A DNA stretch of 64,000 nucleotides. Origin: Candidatus Treponema caballi. Lineage in GTDB: Bacteria > Spirochaetota > Spirochaetia > Treponematales > Treponemataceae. The notes beneath the pieces are model-generated. The model was not told the DNA's origin, ran no database searches, and saw nothing but the letters and a program-made list of their open reading frames with translations. The position numbers and the translations under genes are program-made. The stretch is taken from contig JAGHRS010000006.1 in NCBI GenBank assembly GCA_018066285.1, positions 1 through 64,000 of the forward strand, written 5' to 3'. The first letter of the stretch is position 1, and each line of letters starts with the position of its first letter. Below, piece after piece: positions 16,736 to 25,666 of this stretch.

Positions 16736-19096
16736 TTAATGGACTTCTCCGTTTACGGTGAAAGTTGTTGTAATTTCCTTTCCGGCTGCAATCAGCTTCT
16801 TTCCGTTGATGACGACGTTCTTTTCGGCAACGGTAATCGGTACTTCAAAGAATGTGTCTGCATCGACAATTTCAGCCTTTGGAGCTGCAGGATCTGTTCC
16901 TTCCAGAACGACCGGTGTTCCAGGTGCTGCCCATCCGCAGTCGAGTACTTCCACGCATTCCTTTCCGTTTTCATCAACGTAGTCTGATGCGAGCAGCATA
17001 CCACGGCTTTCAATACCGCGGAGCTTTCTTGCCTTAAGGTTGTCAGCAATGACGACGTGCTTTCCAAGCAGCTGCTCTTCTGTAAGATATGGAACAAGGC
17101 CAGAGCAGATGACGCGCTCAACGCCTGTACCGTCGTCAATCTTTTCAACATAGAGCTTCTCAGCGTCAGGATGCTTTGAAATCTCAACAATCTTGGCGAC
17201 CTTAAGGACAACCTTTTCATTGAAGACGGCAATCTGCTGCTCAGGAGTAAGAGGCTCTTTCTTAGGCTCTTCCTTCTTAGGCTGATTCTGCTGCTTCTTC
17301 TGCTCTTTCTGTGGCTTCTGAGAACCGTTTGCAGCACCCTCGCCTTCCTTTCTCTCTTTCTGAGTGCCTGAATAGCGCAGCCTGTATTCTTCAGTCTTCT
17401 TTGCATCAAGCGGTGTAAAGATGATTTCTGTATGGTAGACCTTATCAAGGCCTTCTGTATTGCCAAGATCAGTCCATGAGAGCCAGCCCGGCATGTACTC
17501 TTTTCCGATGCGTCCTGTGCAGCCAGACTTTCCGAAGAAGCGGAGAACCTTTTCTGCATAGTGCGGCATATACGGATGAACCATGATCATCAGGTCCTTG
17601 ATGACGTAGCAGAGGTCGCGGATAAGCGCTGCTGCCTTTTCAGGATCTGTATTGCGTGTTTTCCATGGCTCGCCATCCTGGAATGCCTTGTTGGCAATTG
17701 ATGAGATGACGAAGATTTCGTGGAATGCATCCTTAAGGTTTGACCATTCAAGCAGGTCGGTAACCTTCTTCTCTTCAGCCTTAATCTGCTCCCAGAGTGC
17801 TGAGTCCGGCTTTCCTTCAGGGATGACGCCATCATAGTACTTGGCAACGAATGTTGTCGTTCTGTTGACGAGATTAGCCAGATTTCCGACGAGTTCAGAG
17901 TTTACCTTTTCCTGGAAGTCCTTCCACATGAACTGATAGTCAGACTTTTCAGGGCGGTTATAGAACAGGTAGAAACGCCACATATCAGCAGGAATGCCTG
18001 AATCGCGAGCATCGGTACCGAAAACGCCGACGCCCTTTGACTTACTGAACTTGCCGTTCTCGTAGTTCAGGTATTCAGTGCTGGACATGTGATAGAGCTT
18101 TGTCCAGTTCTTTCCTGAACCAATCAGTGTTGACGGGAAAATAACCGTGTGGAACGGAATGTTGTCCTTTCCGATGAACTGGAACAGGTCAACAGGAATC
18201 TTAGCCTTTTCTTCTGTGCTTTCTTCTGGGAGCCACCATGTCTTCCAGTCGAACTTCTCTGGTGAATCAATCTTTGCAAGCTTGTCAGAAAGTGCTTTTG
18301 TGATTGAGATATAGCCGATTGGAGCATCGAACCATACGTAGAATACCTTGTCCTCAAAACCTTCCTTTGGAACTGGAATACCCCACTTAAGGTCACGGGT
18401 GATTGCGCGCTCATGAAGGCCGTCGCGGATCCATGCTTCAGTCATCTGGACTGAGTTCTTCTCCCACTCGCCTTCTGCTGACTGCTTCTTCATCCATGGA
18501 GCGTAATCTTTCTGGATGCCAGGCAGGTCGATATACAGGTGCTTTGTTGATTTAAGGATTGGTGTCGCGCCGCATGTTGAGCAGCGTGGTGCCTTGAGCT
18601 CTGTAGGATCAAGGAGCTTTCCGCAGTGTTCGCACTGGTCGCCGCGTGCGTCTTCATAACCGCAGTGCGGGCATGTTCCACGGACGTAGCGGTCTGCCAG
18701 GAAGCGTTCGCATTCAGGGCAGAAAAGCTGTTCAATGGTGTTTTCTTTGATAAAGCCGCGGTCATCAAGGGCTTTGAAAAGGCCCTGTACGATCTCTGTC
18801 TGCTGCGGCGTAGATGTGCGTCCGAAATAGTCGAAGTTAATGCCGAACCAGTCGTAAATATCCTTGTGTATTGCGTGGTAATAATCGCAGAGTTCGCGCG
18901 GCTTCTTGTGCTCTTCAAGAGCTTTTGTCTCTGTAGCTGTTCCGTATTCATCGGTTCCGCAGACATACAGCGTGTCATATCCGCGGCTGCGACAGAAACG
19001 TGCGAAAACATCGGCTGACAGCACCTGAAGGCAGTTGCCCAGGTGTGGTACGTTATTTACATAAGGTAATGCTGAAGTAATTAATCGTCTGTTCAT
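16736..19096 (-). CDS. metG: Methionyl-tRNA synthetase with C-terminal tRNA-binding domain
   Basis: MetRS charges tRNA-Met for initiation and elongation. The 786-residue protein has the class I HIGH-like motif (VPHLGNCLQ), two zinc knuckles in the connective peptide (CPECERF, CPHCGYED, CEHCGK, CSTCGA) and the KMSKS-like motif KFSKSKG. A charged Lys/Gln/Glu linker (about residues 585-635) leads to a C-terminal EMAPII/Trbp111-like OB fold (KVAKIVEISKHPDAEKLY). There is no Shine-Dalgarno; a promoter with a -10 box 9 bases upstream suggests a very short or absent leader. The FemAB gene follows. Confidence 0.97.
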   Translation of the reverse strand: MNRRLITSALPYVNNVPHLGNCLQVLSADVFARFCRSRGYDTLYVCGTDEYGTATETKALEEHKKPRELCDYYHAIHKDIYDWFGINFDYFGRTSTPQQTEIVQGLFKALDDRGFIKENTIEQLFCPECERFLADRYVRGTCPHCGYEDARGDQCEHCGKLLDPTELKAPRCSTCGATPILKSTKHLYIDLPGIQKDYAPWMKKQSAEGEWEKNSVQMTEAWIRDGLHERAITRDLKWGIPVPKEGFEDKVFYVWFDAPIGYISITKALSDKLAKIDSPEKFDWKTWWLPEESTEEKAKIPVDLFQFIGKDNIPFHTVIFPSTLIGSGKNWTKLYHMSSTEYLNYENGKFSKSKGVGVFGTDARDSGIPADMWRFYLFYNRPEKSDYQFMWKDFQEKVNSELVGNLANLVNRTTTFVAKYYDGVIPEGKPDSALWEQIKAEEKKVTDLLEWSNLKDAFHEIFVISSIANKAFQDGEPWKTRNTDPEKAAALIRDLCYVIKDLMIMVHPYMPHYAEKVLRFFGKSGCTGRIGKEYMPGWLSWTDLGNTEGLDKVYHTEIIFTPLDAKKTEEYRLRYSGTQKERKEGEGAANGSQKPQKEQKKQQNQPKKEEPKKEPLTPEQQIAVFNEKVVLKVAKIVEISKHPDAEKLYVEKIDDGTGVERVICSGLVPYLTEEQLLGKHVVIADNLKARKLRGIESRGMLLASDYVDENGKECVEVLDCGWAAPGTPVVLEGTDPAAPKAEIVDADTFFEVPITVAEKNVVINGKKLIAAGKEITTTFTVNGEVH

Positions 19097-19105
19097 AATA
19101 CTTAC

Positions 19106-19134
19106 ATAATAATTACTTACTGCATGATATACAA
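19106..19134 (-). promoter_or_regulatory. Putative sigma-70 promoter of metG
   Basis: On the minus strand TTGTAT (complement of 19129-19134) and TATTAT (complement of 19106-19111) are separated by 17 bp. The -10 ends 9 bases before the metG ATG. Confidence 0.6.
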
Positions 19135-19162
19135 GTGGTTATAAGGGTTGTAAACCAGAGCT

Positions 19163-21037
19163 TTACTTCTTTTTGCGCTTCTTTTTTGAAAGAGCATTGA
19201 TACCAGGAGACCTGATGTTGAGGAAAAGTGTTTTTTCTATCTCGTAGCCTGGCTGGATGGAAAGTTTCCAGTAAAAAGTAGTACAAGTTGAGATATATAC
19301 ATCGTCGGCCTTCAAAGGAACAAGGCAAAGGCTTGCGTCTTCATTTGGCTCAAATGTAAAAGTAGTTTCCGTATTTTTATCTGATACCTGGAAATAGGAC
19401 ACATTCTGCTGCCGTATGAACATCTGGTCAAGGCAGGCAATTTCACGTTTATCACCGCTGATAGCTTCAAGTGTTCTTTCTTCATCCGGTTCAGGAAGTG
19501 CAAGATTGGATTCTACTGCAAAGAGAGCATCAAGAGGCTTGTCACTTTCGTTTTTTACGATGTACTGTACTTTTACACCGGATTCTGAAAGCGTATACTT
19601 TTTGAGGATTGATGTTTCCTGTCCGGTTATGTATTGTCCCGTTGCCTTAAGTACTATTTCATGTTTTGAACGGTTGAAAGACTGCACTTTGTATCTATTC
19701 TGTGCAAATATGGTATCAGAGAGCATGGTACCGTACTGATACAGATTCGTAAACGTATCTTCATAAACGAGCAGGTCGGTGAACAGTTTTCTTGCCATGA
19801 AATCTCCTGAAGCAGAAGCTGGCAGAGTATATTGTGCAGAACAGTGAAGGATATCAAGTTCGAAAAGTGTTCCTCCAAGCGTACTGATAAAGGCACTGTA
19901 ATAAGGAAATCTGAATATGAACTCGTCATATCCGTCCATATCATAATCAAAACTTGAGCTTAAAAAATCACCTTCTTTTGCTGTTTCTGCGATAATTGAT
20001 TCTGCACAAAGAAGATGACGATACATCTGCTTACGCAGGTTCAGTGTCTGAGTTGCAGAAAGTTCTTCCGGCCAGTAAGACTGGAAATGCTGGGCTTTTA
20101 ACAATTCATCCCTTGCAGCTTTTTTCCTGACTTTATCGCCTCTGTAAAGAGAGATTTCATTACTTACATAGATCATACGGGCATACAGCGATTCAATTTC
20201 CCTGTTCTGACAGACGAAATCACGGGCACTTAAATGCGGAAGGATTGAACCTGCTGGAATGAAACAGTGTGAAAAACTCTCAGCATTTTTCAGATATTGG
20301 GAAGGTTTTGAAAACTCTATGACAGAATAACTACTGACTTCTTTGAGGAAAGCTGCAAACCAACCGGCTTCAATAAGTTCACGAAGCTGTTCTGGAGACA
20401 TCATGCAGCAGATTAATGGCGTGTCATTACTGAGTGCGATTTTTTTAACACGAGATACGTAACTTTCAACTTTTGTCTGCGGACCGGGAATCAATGTCTG
20501 ATTCATTGGAAGAATCGTAAGGGTCTTTCCTGCATCCTCGACAACGAACGGACAGTATTGAGCAGACTGACCGGGGCGACCAGTATTTGTAACGGTAGAA
20601 TCGAGAAGAAGATAATCCATACCGGCTGTATTTATGCCATTAATGAGAGATGGATCCCAGCTGCTTCCGACAATGTACATTCCACGGGGTCGTTTACCTG
20701 TAAGTTTGCGTAATTGTGTTGTAAAAAGTTCAATCTGAGCAACCCTGTCTACCGGAGACAGTAAAGGAAAAAGCGGATTATAGTAGCCTCCACCAATCAT
20801 TTCAATCTGTTTACGGGACATCAACTCTTCAATGACGTTCTTGAATTCCGGATGTACTTTATCAAACCATTCCAGCATTAATCCTGACATGGAGATGGAA
20901 AGAGAAAATGACGGGTTGGCATACAGATATGTGAGAATTGGTTTTATGTTTGTCTGATATTCTGTTTCAGCTTCTTCTGACTTTAATAATGGAGTATCCG
21001 AAAGACGAAGTATGTAACAGATATGCGCTTTTCCCAT
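19163..21037 (-). CDS. GH57-like protein lacking the catalytic residues (putative pseudoenzyme)
   Basis: A 624-residue protein with the architecture of GH57 4-alpha-glucanotransferase/amylase: an N-terminal (beta/alpha)7-like domain with GGGYYNPLFPLLSP (residues 82-95) and a C-terminal beta-sandwich (about 370-610). The nucleophile motif of active enzymes (G-x-W-L-x-E-x-x-W) reads GMYIVGSSWDP here, with Gly124 at the Glu position. Where the acid/base Asp (D-G-E-K-F/M-G) should be, the sequence reads CMMSPEQLRE (211-220). GH57 homologues without one or both catalytic residues are known. It follows the rnfB-like gene by 8 bases and may be read through from that operon. A regulatory or glucan-binding role is possible but unproven. 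Confidence 0.75.
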   Translation of the reverse strand: MGKAHICYILRLSDTPLLKSEEAETEYQTNIKPILTYLYANPSFSLSISMSGLMLEWFDKVHPEFKNVIEELMSRKQIEMIGGGYYNPLFPLLSPVDRVAQIELFTTQLRKLTGKRPRGMYIVGSSWDPSLINGINTAGMDYLLLDSTVTNTGRPGQSAQYCPFVVEDAGKTLTILPMNQTLIPGPQTKVESYVSRVKKIALSNDTPLICCMMSPEQLRELIEAGWFAAFLKEVSSYSVIEFSKPSQYLKNAESFSHCFIPAGSILPHLSARDFVCQNREIESLYARMIYVSNEISLYRGDKVRKKAARDELLKAQHFQSYWPEELSATQTLNLRKQMYRHLLCAESIIAETAKEGDFLSSSFDYDMDGYDEFIFRFPYYSAFISTLGGTLFELDILHCSAQYTLPASASGDFMARKLFTDLLVYEDTFTNLYQYGTMLSDTIFAQNRYKVQSFNRSKHEIVLKATGQYITGQETSILKKYTLSESGVKVQYIVKNESDKPLDALFAVESNLALPEPDEERTLEAISGDKREIACLDQMFIRQQNVSYFQVSDKNTETTFTFEPNEDASLCLVPLKADDVYISTCTTFYWKLSIQPGYEIEKTLFLNIRSPGINALSKKKRKKK

Positions 21038-21045
21038 AACTTTCT

Positions 21046-21714
21046 CTACCGTTTATTTCTTTTCTTAGAAACACTATTATACAACAGATGTTTGATTTTG
21101 AAACTGATTTTGTTGGAAAAAGATATTTTTTGTATCCGTTTTGTGGGACATTTATTTGCAAGTTCAAGAGAAAGACTCATTGTTTCGGAACATAATCCAC
21201 AGTTCTGGCAACCAACAGCACAATTTTCGTTTTGTTTTATTCCTGTTGCAGAACACTGGATATAGTATTCTTTCTCGACAGGAACAAGCTGAATGATCTT
21301 TTGTGGGCATTTATCAACACATAAACCGCAACCAGTACAACTGTCAGTTATAATAGCCGTACTGTTGTGAATAATGATGGCTTTTTGCGGGCAATATGAT
21401 ACGCATGTTCCATAACCGAGACATCCATATTCACAGAATATTTCATTTTCGTATAATTCCTTGAAAAGACGACAATCTGTCATACGGTCATATTGAAGAC
21501 GCTTTTGTGAAATGTTACGTTCTGGGGAACAGCATACAACTGCCCGCATAATCTGTGTATCAGTATCTGCTATTTCTGGTTTTAACGGAAGAAACTCAGA
21601 TTCATCTTTAGAGATAAAAGAATCAGCCTTTATTTTGAAGCGCAGTATGAGAAGAACAAACAAGGCGCCGCAAGCGAAAAGAATTAACGGAAAAAGTTCA
21701 AGTGTCAGAGCCAT
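21046..21714 (-). CDS. rnfB: RnfB-like ferredoxin subunit, N-terminal Fe-S module missing
   Basis: RnfB normally takes electrons from ferredoxin into the Rnf complex. This 222-residue version has one N-terminal membrane helix and then joins the family directly at RAVVCCSPERN, skipping the CGxCGxxxC module that usually follows the anchor. The remaining clusters are CEYGCLGYGTCVSYCP and CTGCGLCVDKCP, plus a third set in CAVGCQNCGLC with a later CP. The C-terminus is strongly basic. Its ATG overlaps the rnfA stop by 1 base. It is last in the C-D-G-E-A-B chain and is followed by the GH57-like gene. Confidence 0.82.
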   Translation of the reverse strand: MALTLELFPLILFACGALFVLLILRFKIKADSFISKDESEFLPLKPEIADTDTQIMRAVVCCSPERNISQKRLQYDRMTDCRLFKELYENEIFCEYGCLGYGTCVSYCPQKAIIIHNSTAIITDSCTGCGLCVDKCPQKIIQLVPVEKEYYIQCSATGIKQNENCAVGCQNCGLCSETMSLSLELANKCPTKRIQKISFSNKISFKIKHLLYNSVSKKRNKR

Positions 21715-22271
21715 TATGCTACTCCCAGATTAAACCAAGAAACATTCAGCGAAAAGAGAACCAGCATTATTATTGCGATACTCAGGAAAATCAAAGCACC
21801 CTGTTTGAAATCAATCTGTTGCTGAGAGTAATGCAGTCTGCTTCGAATTGCATACAGAATCGGAAGTACCAGAAAGAAAGACAGACAGCATGATGTTCCG
21901 ATGATGATTGAATGTATCATATCTAATCCTTCATTTACTGCTATGAGGACAGAACAGATAGTAATGGATATTTCTTTTGTTTCGATATGGAAAATATATT
22001 CAAACAGCTTTTCTGTAAGAAGAGAAAAAATGTACGTGAACAGAATACAGACAAAAGGGAAAAGTTCCTGAAGTCTTGCTGGTACAAGGAAAAGAAGAGT
22101 AATTCCTCTGCAGACAAAAACTGAGATGCAAATGGTTATCACCATTCTAAACATCTGGAAGAGAACATTTTTGGGTTTATTGGAAAAAACAATGACACGT
22201 TTTAATCCAATACCGTAAACAAAGACTGCAGAAGAAAAAATCAGATATAAAAAAAGCGTATCAATAATCAT
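21714..22271 (-). CDS. rnfA: RnfA-like membrane subunit, one of two cluster cysteines lost
   Basis: A 185-residue integral membrane protein with about six helices. It matches RnfA in position, length and the C-terminal segment FKQGALIFLSIAIIM. In normal RnfA a cysteine in GLCPFMG near residue 25 and a second in TTNCAVLG help to hold a membrane [2Fe-2S] cluster with RnfE. Here the first motif reads GLKRVIVFS with no cysteine; the second is kept as TICSVLI (C106). It overlaps both neighbours by 1 base. The call rests on synteny plus topology, because sequence similarity is weak. Confidence 0.75.
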   Translation of the reverse strand: MIIDTLFLYLIFSSAVFVYGIGLKRVIVFSNKPKNVLFQMFRMVITICISVFVCRGITLLFLVPARLQELFPFVCILFTYIFSLLTEKLFEYIFHIETKEISITICSVLIAVNEGLDMIHSIIIGTSCCLSFFLVLPILYAIRSRLHYSQQQIDFKQGALIFLSIAIIMLVLFSLNVSWFNLGVA

Positions 22272-22876
22272 CAGTTTTTCCTCCGGTTTATTTCTACATG
22301 TCTTTCAATGAACGCGAAAATGGCAACAAGAACTGAGAGAATTACAAAAGCTCCAGGAATTGTTGCAAAGAAGAAAGTATAATCTGAAATCTGGCTTGAA
22401 AGAATCTTTATGACATGAATTCCTTTTTTCACCGGTAAAGATATTGATCCAAAAGCAAGCATTTCACGGATTATATAGAATATCAGGGCGAATCCGGTAA
22501 ATATTCCGGAAGCACTCATATTCTTTTTATATAGCATCTTTGGATTCATTTCTTTATCTGTAAGGATATATCCGAGAATGAAGGATGAAATGGGAATAAG
22601 ATAAAGATCAAAGCTTAATGTAAGTGCTGTAAGCGGAGAATACATTATAAGCAGTTGTTTACATAAAATGGTGATCGAATACAGAAAAACAAGGAGACAA
22701 ACAGGTTCGAGTTCTTCAATATCAAGTTTTCTTATGAGGAACTTTGCTGTCGTTCCAAGAAACATGACAATATTCATTATCAAAAGCATGATTATTCCGT
22801 ATGCAACACGTGCCGGAACAGGAATAACGACAGAAAGAAAGGCGGAAATGTACAGCAAGGCAACTTTCTTTTTCAT
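22271..22876 (-). CDS. rnfE: RnfE-like membrane subunit, both cluster cysteines lost
   Basis: A 201-residue membrane protein with about six helices in the rnfE position of the operon. Canonical RnfE has GLCPLLAV in its first helix and VTNCIVVGR in a central helix; the corresponding stretches here are LLYISAFLSVV and LIPISSFILGY, without cysteine. FYIIREMLAFGSISLP resembles the LREIIGNGTL region of RnfE, which supports the assignment. It overlaps rnfG and rnfA by 1 base each. With RnfA keeping a single cysteine, a membrane [2Fe-2S] cluster of the usual kind cannot be built. Confidence 0.72.
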   Translation of the reverse strand: MKKKVALLYISAFLSVVIPVPARVAYGIIMLLIMNIVMFLGTTAKFLIRKLDIEELEPVCLLVFLYSITILCKQLLIMYSPLTALTLSFDLYLIPISSFILGYILTDKEMNPKMLYKKNMSASGIFTGFALIFYIIREMLAFGSISLPVKKGIHVIKILSSQISDYTFFFATIPGAFVILSVLVAIFAFIERHVEINRRKN

Positions 22877-23343
22877 TATCTGGCCTCCCCTATAATTTGA
22901 GGAATACGGTTTTTCCAGTAATCAATCTGACGATATGCTGTTCCAAACCAGGGGAAAGAATCATCGTACATCTTGTCATCACTGATTATTCCAAGATATG
23001 AAAATGCTTTTTCTGAAGGCTTTCTGACATAAAGAGCAGCGGCAGGACCAGCAATTCCGGTGATACGGACTAAAACTGCATAACCATATAACTCTTCTGA
23101 TTCAGAAATCTTATATGCCGCTGCAGAAACGCTTAATGGCTGTTCAATCTGGATTGCATCTCCAACGATCAGTGTTTCTTCAGGATAACATGCAGTAATA
23201 GTGTTCTGTATCTGTTCGCGTAATCCGAGAGTCCATGCTTTTCTCGAAAGAACAGTACTCAGAGTCAGCAGGAGAAACAAGGTAAAAAATATGAGACAGA
23301 TATATCCAAATTTTTTCAGAGTTGTTTTCAATGATGCATTCAT
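22876..23343 (-). CDS. rnfG: RnfG-like subunit lacking the flavinylation motif
   Basis: A 155-residue protein with one N-terminal membrane helix (about residues 12-30) and an extracytoplasmic domain. Its place between rnfD and rnfE and the segment GYAVLVRITGIAGPAAALYV match RnfG. Canonical RnfG is about 200 residues long and ends with a (S/T)GAT motif that carries covalent FMN. Here the chain stops after a YWKNRIPQIIG segment, before that motif would occur, and no SGAT/TGAT is present anywhere. The stop overlaps the next start codon by 1 base, so there is no room for a lost C-terminus in another frame. Confidence 0.75.
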   Translation of the reverse strand: MNASLKTTLKKFGYICLIFFTLFLLLTLSTVLSRKAWTLGLREQIQNTITACYPEETLIVGDAIQIEQPLSVSAAAYKISESEELYGYAVLVRITGIAGPAAALYVRKPSEKAFSYLGIISDDKMYDDSFPWFGTAYRQIDYWKNRIPQIIGEAR

Positions 23344-24383
23344 TCTTCAACCTTCTGTTTTTTATTAATGAAGAACAGAATAATCCAGTCTTCAATTAAT
23401 TGAATGACAGGAGAGAAAATATTCACTATGAGTATTACGAACATAGTTCCAATATTTCCAGTACCGCATCCATTAAGAAGAAAAGCAAAAATACCTGCCA
23501 AAGCAGAATATATGCATTTTCCCACTATTGTCATGGGAGTTGTGCCACCCCATGGAAGTATGAAGAATGCAGCAACAAAAGTTCCGCTGGTACACAAAGC
23601 AAGAATAATATCGCCTTCAAACCATATATTTCCATAAGGTACAAGACCGAAAATGCGTACAGCCAGAGAATAGGTGAAAAGATAGACAAATGGTATAAGC
23701 CATTCTGTAAGGTTGAATGAAATCAGATAAATAGTGGAAAGAAGAGTAAGAAGATTGAATCGTAAAGCAGGAATACAATTCCCTGTATCCCAGAACAACG
23801 AAACGTATCCATCTGGAAGGACAACTCCAGCATAATGGAATAATTTTGTATTCAGGAAAGAAGTCACATCTGCATCAAATGTGCATAGAGGCATTTTTCC
23901 CTGATTAATGAGTCTTGTTAAAGTATCTGTACCTTGCAGCAGTGATGCATCGACAAGAGATTTAGGGAAATCTGAATAGCCAAACAGATACAGTACTATG
24001 ACGGTAACAGCTGCAGGATTTGCCCATGACTGTGCAAATCCACCGAAAGCGTATTTTGCCAGGAGGAGCGTTATAAAAATAAGGACAAACGCCTTGAACG
24101 GAGAATACGTTGACGGAATGAACATTCCTATAAGTAACCCCTGCAATACGACAGAAGATGTAAGTTTGTAAGAATTATTGCGAACAAATGAATCAACTAT
24201 ATCAGCAATAATGGAAGCAACAATTGCTGTTCCTGCAAGAATAAGGGATGAAATGTTTTGAGTAAGGAACAACATGATGAGCTGCGGTACAAAAAGAATA
24301 ATTACGGCTTTACAGCTCTGTCCTACTGATGGTACTGAATAACAGAATGGCGCAAGTGTCAGCTGTTCAAAACTTTTTTTCAT
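23340..24383 (-). CDS. rnfD: RnfD-like membrane subunit with degenerate flavinylation site
   Basis: A 347-residue membrane protein with about nine to ten helices, the usual RnfD/NqrB size. LLLAKYAFGGFAQSWANPAA (residues 107-125) matches the family segment around GGLGQNPFNPA, and the C-terminal GTFVAAFFIL matches the GATMLGAFFIL region. The loop that should carry covalent FMN on a threonine (D-G-x-S-G/Q-A-T-P-L) reads VDASLLQGTDTL (144-155): a threonine is nearby, but the consensus is broken and two residues are inserted. It overlaps rnfC and rnfG by 4 bases each. Confidence 0.83.
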   Translation of the reverse strand: MKKSFEQLTLAPFCYSVPSVGQSCKAVIILFVPQLIMLFLTQNISSLILAGTAIVASIIADIVDSFVRNNSYKLTSSVVLQGLLIGMFIPSTYSPFKAFVLIFITLLLAKYAFGGFAQSWANPAAVTVIVLYLFGYSDFPKSLVDASLLQGTDTLTRLINQGKMPLCTFDADVTSFLNTKLFHYAGVVLPDGYVSLFWDTGNCIPALRFNLLTLLSTIYLISFNLTEWLIPFVYLFTYSLAVRIFGLVPYGNIWFEGDIILALCTSGTFVAAFFILPWGGTTPMTIVGKCIYSALAGIFAFLLNGCGTGNIGTMFVILIVNIFSPVIQLIEDWIILFFINKKQKVEE

Positions 24384-25666
24384 TTAATACCACCTTTAAG
24401 AAGTGAAATTGTCTGTGCAAGAGGAAGTCTTGCAGGACAAGCTGTATCACAAACACCACATTCAGTACATTCTGAGGCCATGTCAATAATCTTCTGATTT
24501 GTTTCAGTATGGAAATAATAATATGAGAACAATTTATCGACCTGTATCTTCTTGGGGCATGATCTGTGACAATTTCCGCATCTGATACAGTTTACCTGTT
24601 TCTGGAATGGTATTATTTTCCTTGGAAGGAACGTCACAGATTTCAGATCTGCTGTTACCGGTGTATCAAGATCTGATACAGCAGTTCCTTTTATAAGTCC
24701 ATTAGTTACGATTTTGTAGACTGACTGCTTGAAACCACCACATTCTTCAACAAGTTTTCTTATAGGAGTTCCTACACGCACTCTGAATATACGTTCCGAA
24801 ACAAGTGGAGAACCTGAAAACTGAACATATTTTTCAAGAACAGGCTTGTTCAAAGCAACAGCTTCATAAGTTGTAAATGCTGCTTCTGCATCAATTGCTA
24901 TCATTTCGTCAAAAACGCACTTATTTTTATTAAGGAGCATTTTGAGTTCACGATAACCGCCAGAAGGATATATATCTGTTGCAGCCTTATATACAAACCA
25001 TTCATCGCTCATACTCTGACAGAAATAGCTTTTTACTTTTTCGGTAACTTCTTTGCTTTTCCCTGAAACAATAAATGCTATTTTATGTAGTGCTATTGAA
25101 CGCGCAACAATTGCAGCTCCCTCAATAATCTGGTCAAGCTTTCTTTCTGAAAGGAATTCTGCAGTCCGTACGGTAGGATCTGAATCAAACAGGCGTACAA
25201 CCAGTATTGAATCACGAGAGATGTCTCTTTTTTCAGAAAAAACCTTAAGCATGGATGCCATGGAACGTGTTTTTTCAAATGTACTTATTACGCCTTTGTC
25301 GTACATCAGTGACCAGATATCTGCAGCTGAATACTTTCTCCAGTCTGTAACAGGAAGGTTTCGTCCAAGATATGAAAAACTACCGTCTGTACGGATTATA
25401 AGCGCATTTGTTTTCTTTCCATTAGGAATAGAAACCGTTCTGTATCCTGTAACAATTCCAGGAACAGTTGAATGTATTGCAGATGATGATTTAGTATTCT
25501 GAGCTATTATTTCGCCTTCAGAAACCCGTGTGTTCTCGGCAACTTTAGAAGTACATAACTCTCCATCAGCATTTTTCAGCGGAATTATTACAAAAGGAGG
25601 AATATATGCATCAACGAGATCTTTAAATTGAGGAAAATCGCAATGCAGTTTTTGAATACTTATCAT
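24380..25666 (-). CDS. rnfC: RnfC-like Fe-S subunit without the FMN/NADH-binding motif
   Basis: RnfC normally oxidises or reduces NAD with bound FMN and two [4Fe-4S] clusters. The 428-residue protein keeps the N-terminal barrel (VSEGEIIAQ), YPSGG at 233-237, GTPIRKL at 299-305 and both clusters (C360, C363, C366, C370 and C400, C403, C406, C410). The Gly-rich nucleotide loop of the family (GLGGAGFPTxxKL) is replaced by GVISTFEKTRSMASML (125-140), and NGAECEPYLTAD is replaced by VVRLFDSDPTVRTAE (156-170). It overlaps the unknown membrane gene and rnfD by 4 bases each. NAD chemistry looks unlikely. Confidence 0.85.
   Translation of the reverse strand: MISIQKLHCDFPQFKDLVDAYIPPFVIIPLKNADGELCTSKVAENTRVSEGEIIAQNTKSSSAIHSTVPGIVTGYRTVSIPNGKKTNALIIRTDGSFSYLGRNLPVTDWRKYSAADIWSLMYDKGVISTFEKTRSMASMLKVFSEKRDISRDSILVVRLFDSDPTVRTAEFLSERKLDQIIEGAAIVARSIALHKIAFIVSGKSKEVTEKVKSYFCQSMSDEWFVYKAATDIYPSGGYRELKMLLNKNKCVFDEMIAIDAEAAFTTYEAVALNKPVLEKYVQFSGSPLVSERIFRVRVGTPIRKLVEECGGFKQSVYKIVTNGLIKGTAVSDLDTPVTADLKSVTFLPRKIIPFQKQVNCIRCGNCHRSCPKKIQVDKLFSYYYFHTETNQKIIDMASECTECGVCDTACPARLPLAQTISLLKGGIK

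Noticed and set aside
16792-17559. Second-frame minus-strand open frame of 255 codons within metG
   Set aside because: It is Ser/Arg/Leu-rich with no motif and overlaps the metG tRNA-binding domain in another frame.
22876-23343. Possible frameshift explaining the short RnfG-like protein
   Set aside because: The rnfG stop overlaps the rnfE start by one base, so no sequence remains in which a lost flavinylation domain could be encoded. The short form seems genuine.
25053-25502. Plus-strand open frame of 149 codons opposite rnfC
   Set aside because: It is antisense to a clear Fe-S protein, without promoter or recognisable sequence.
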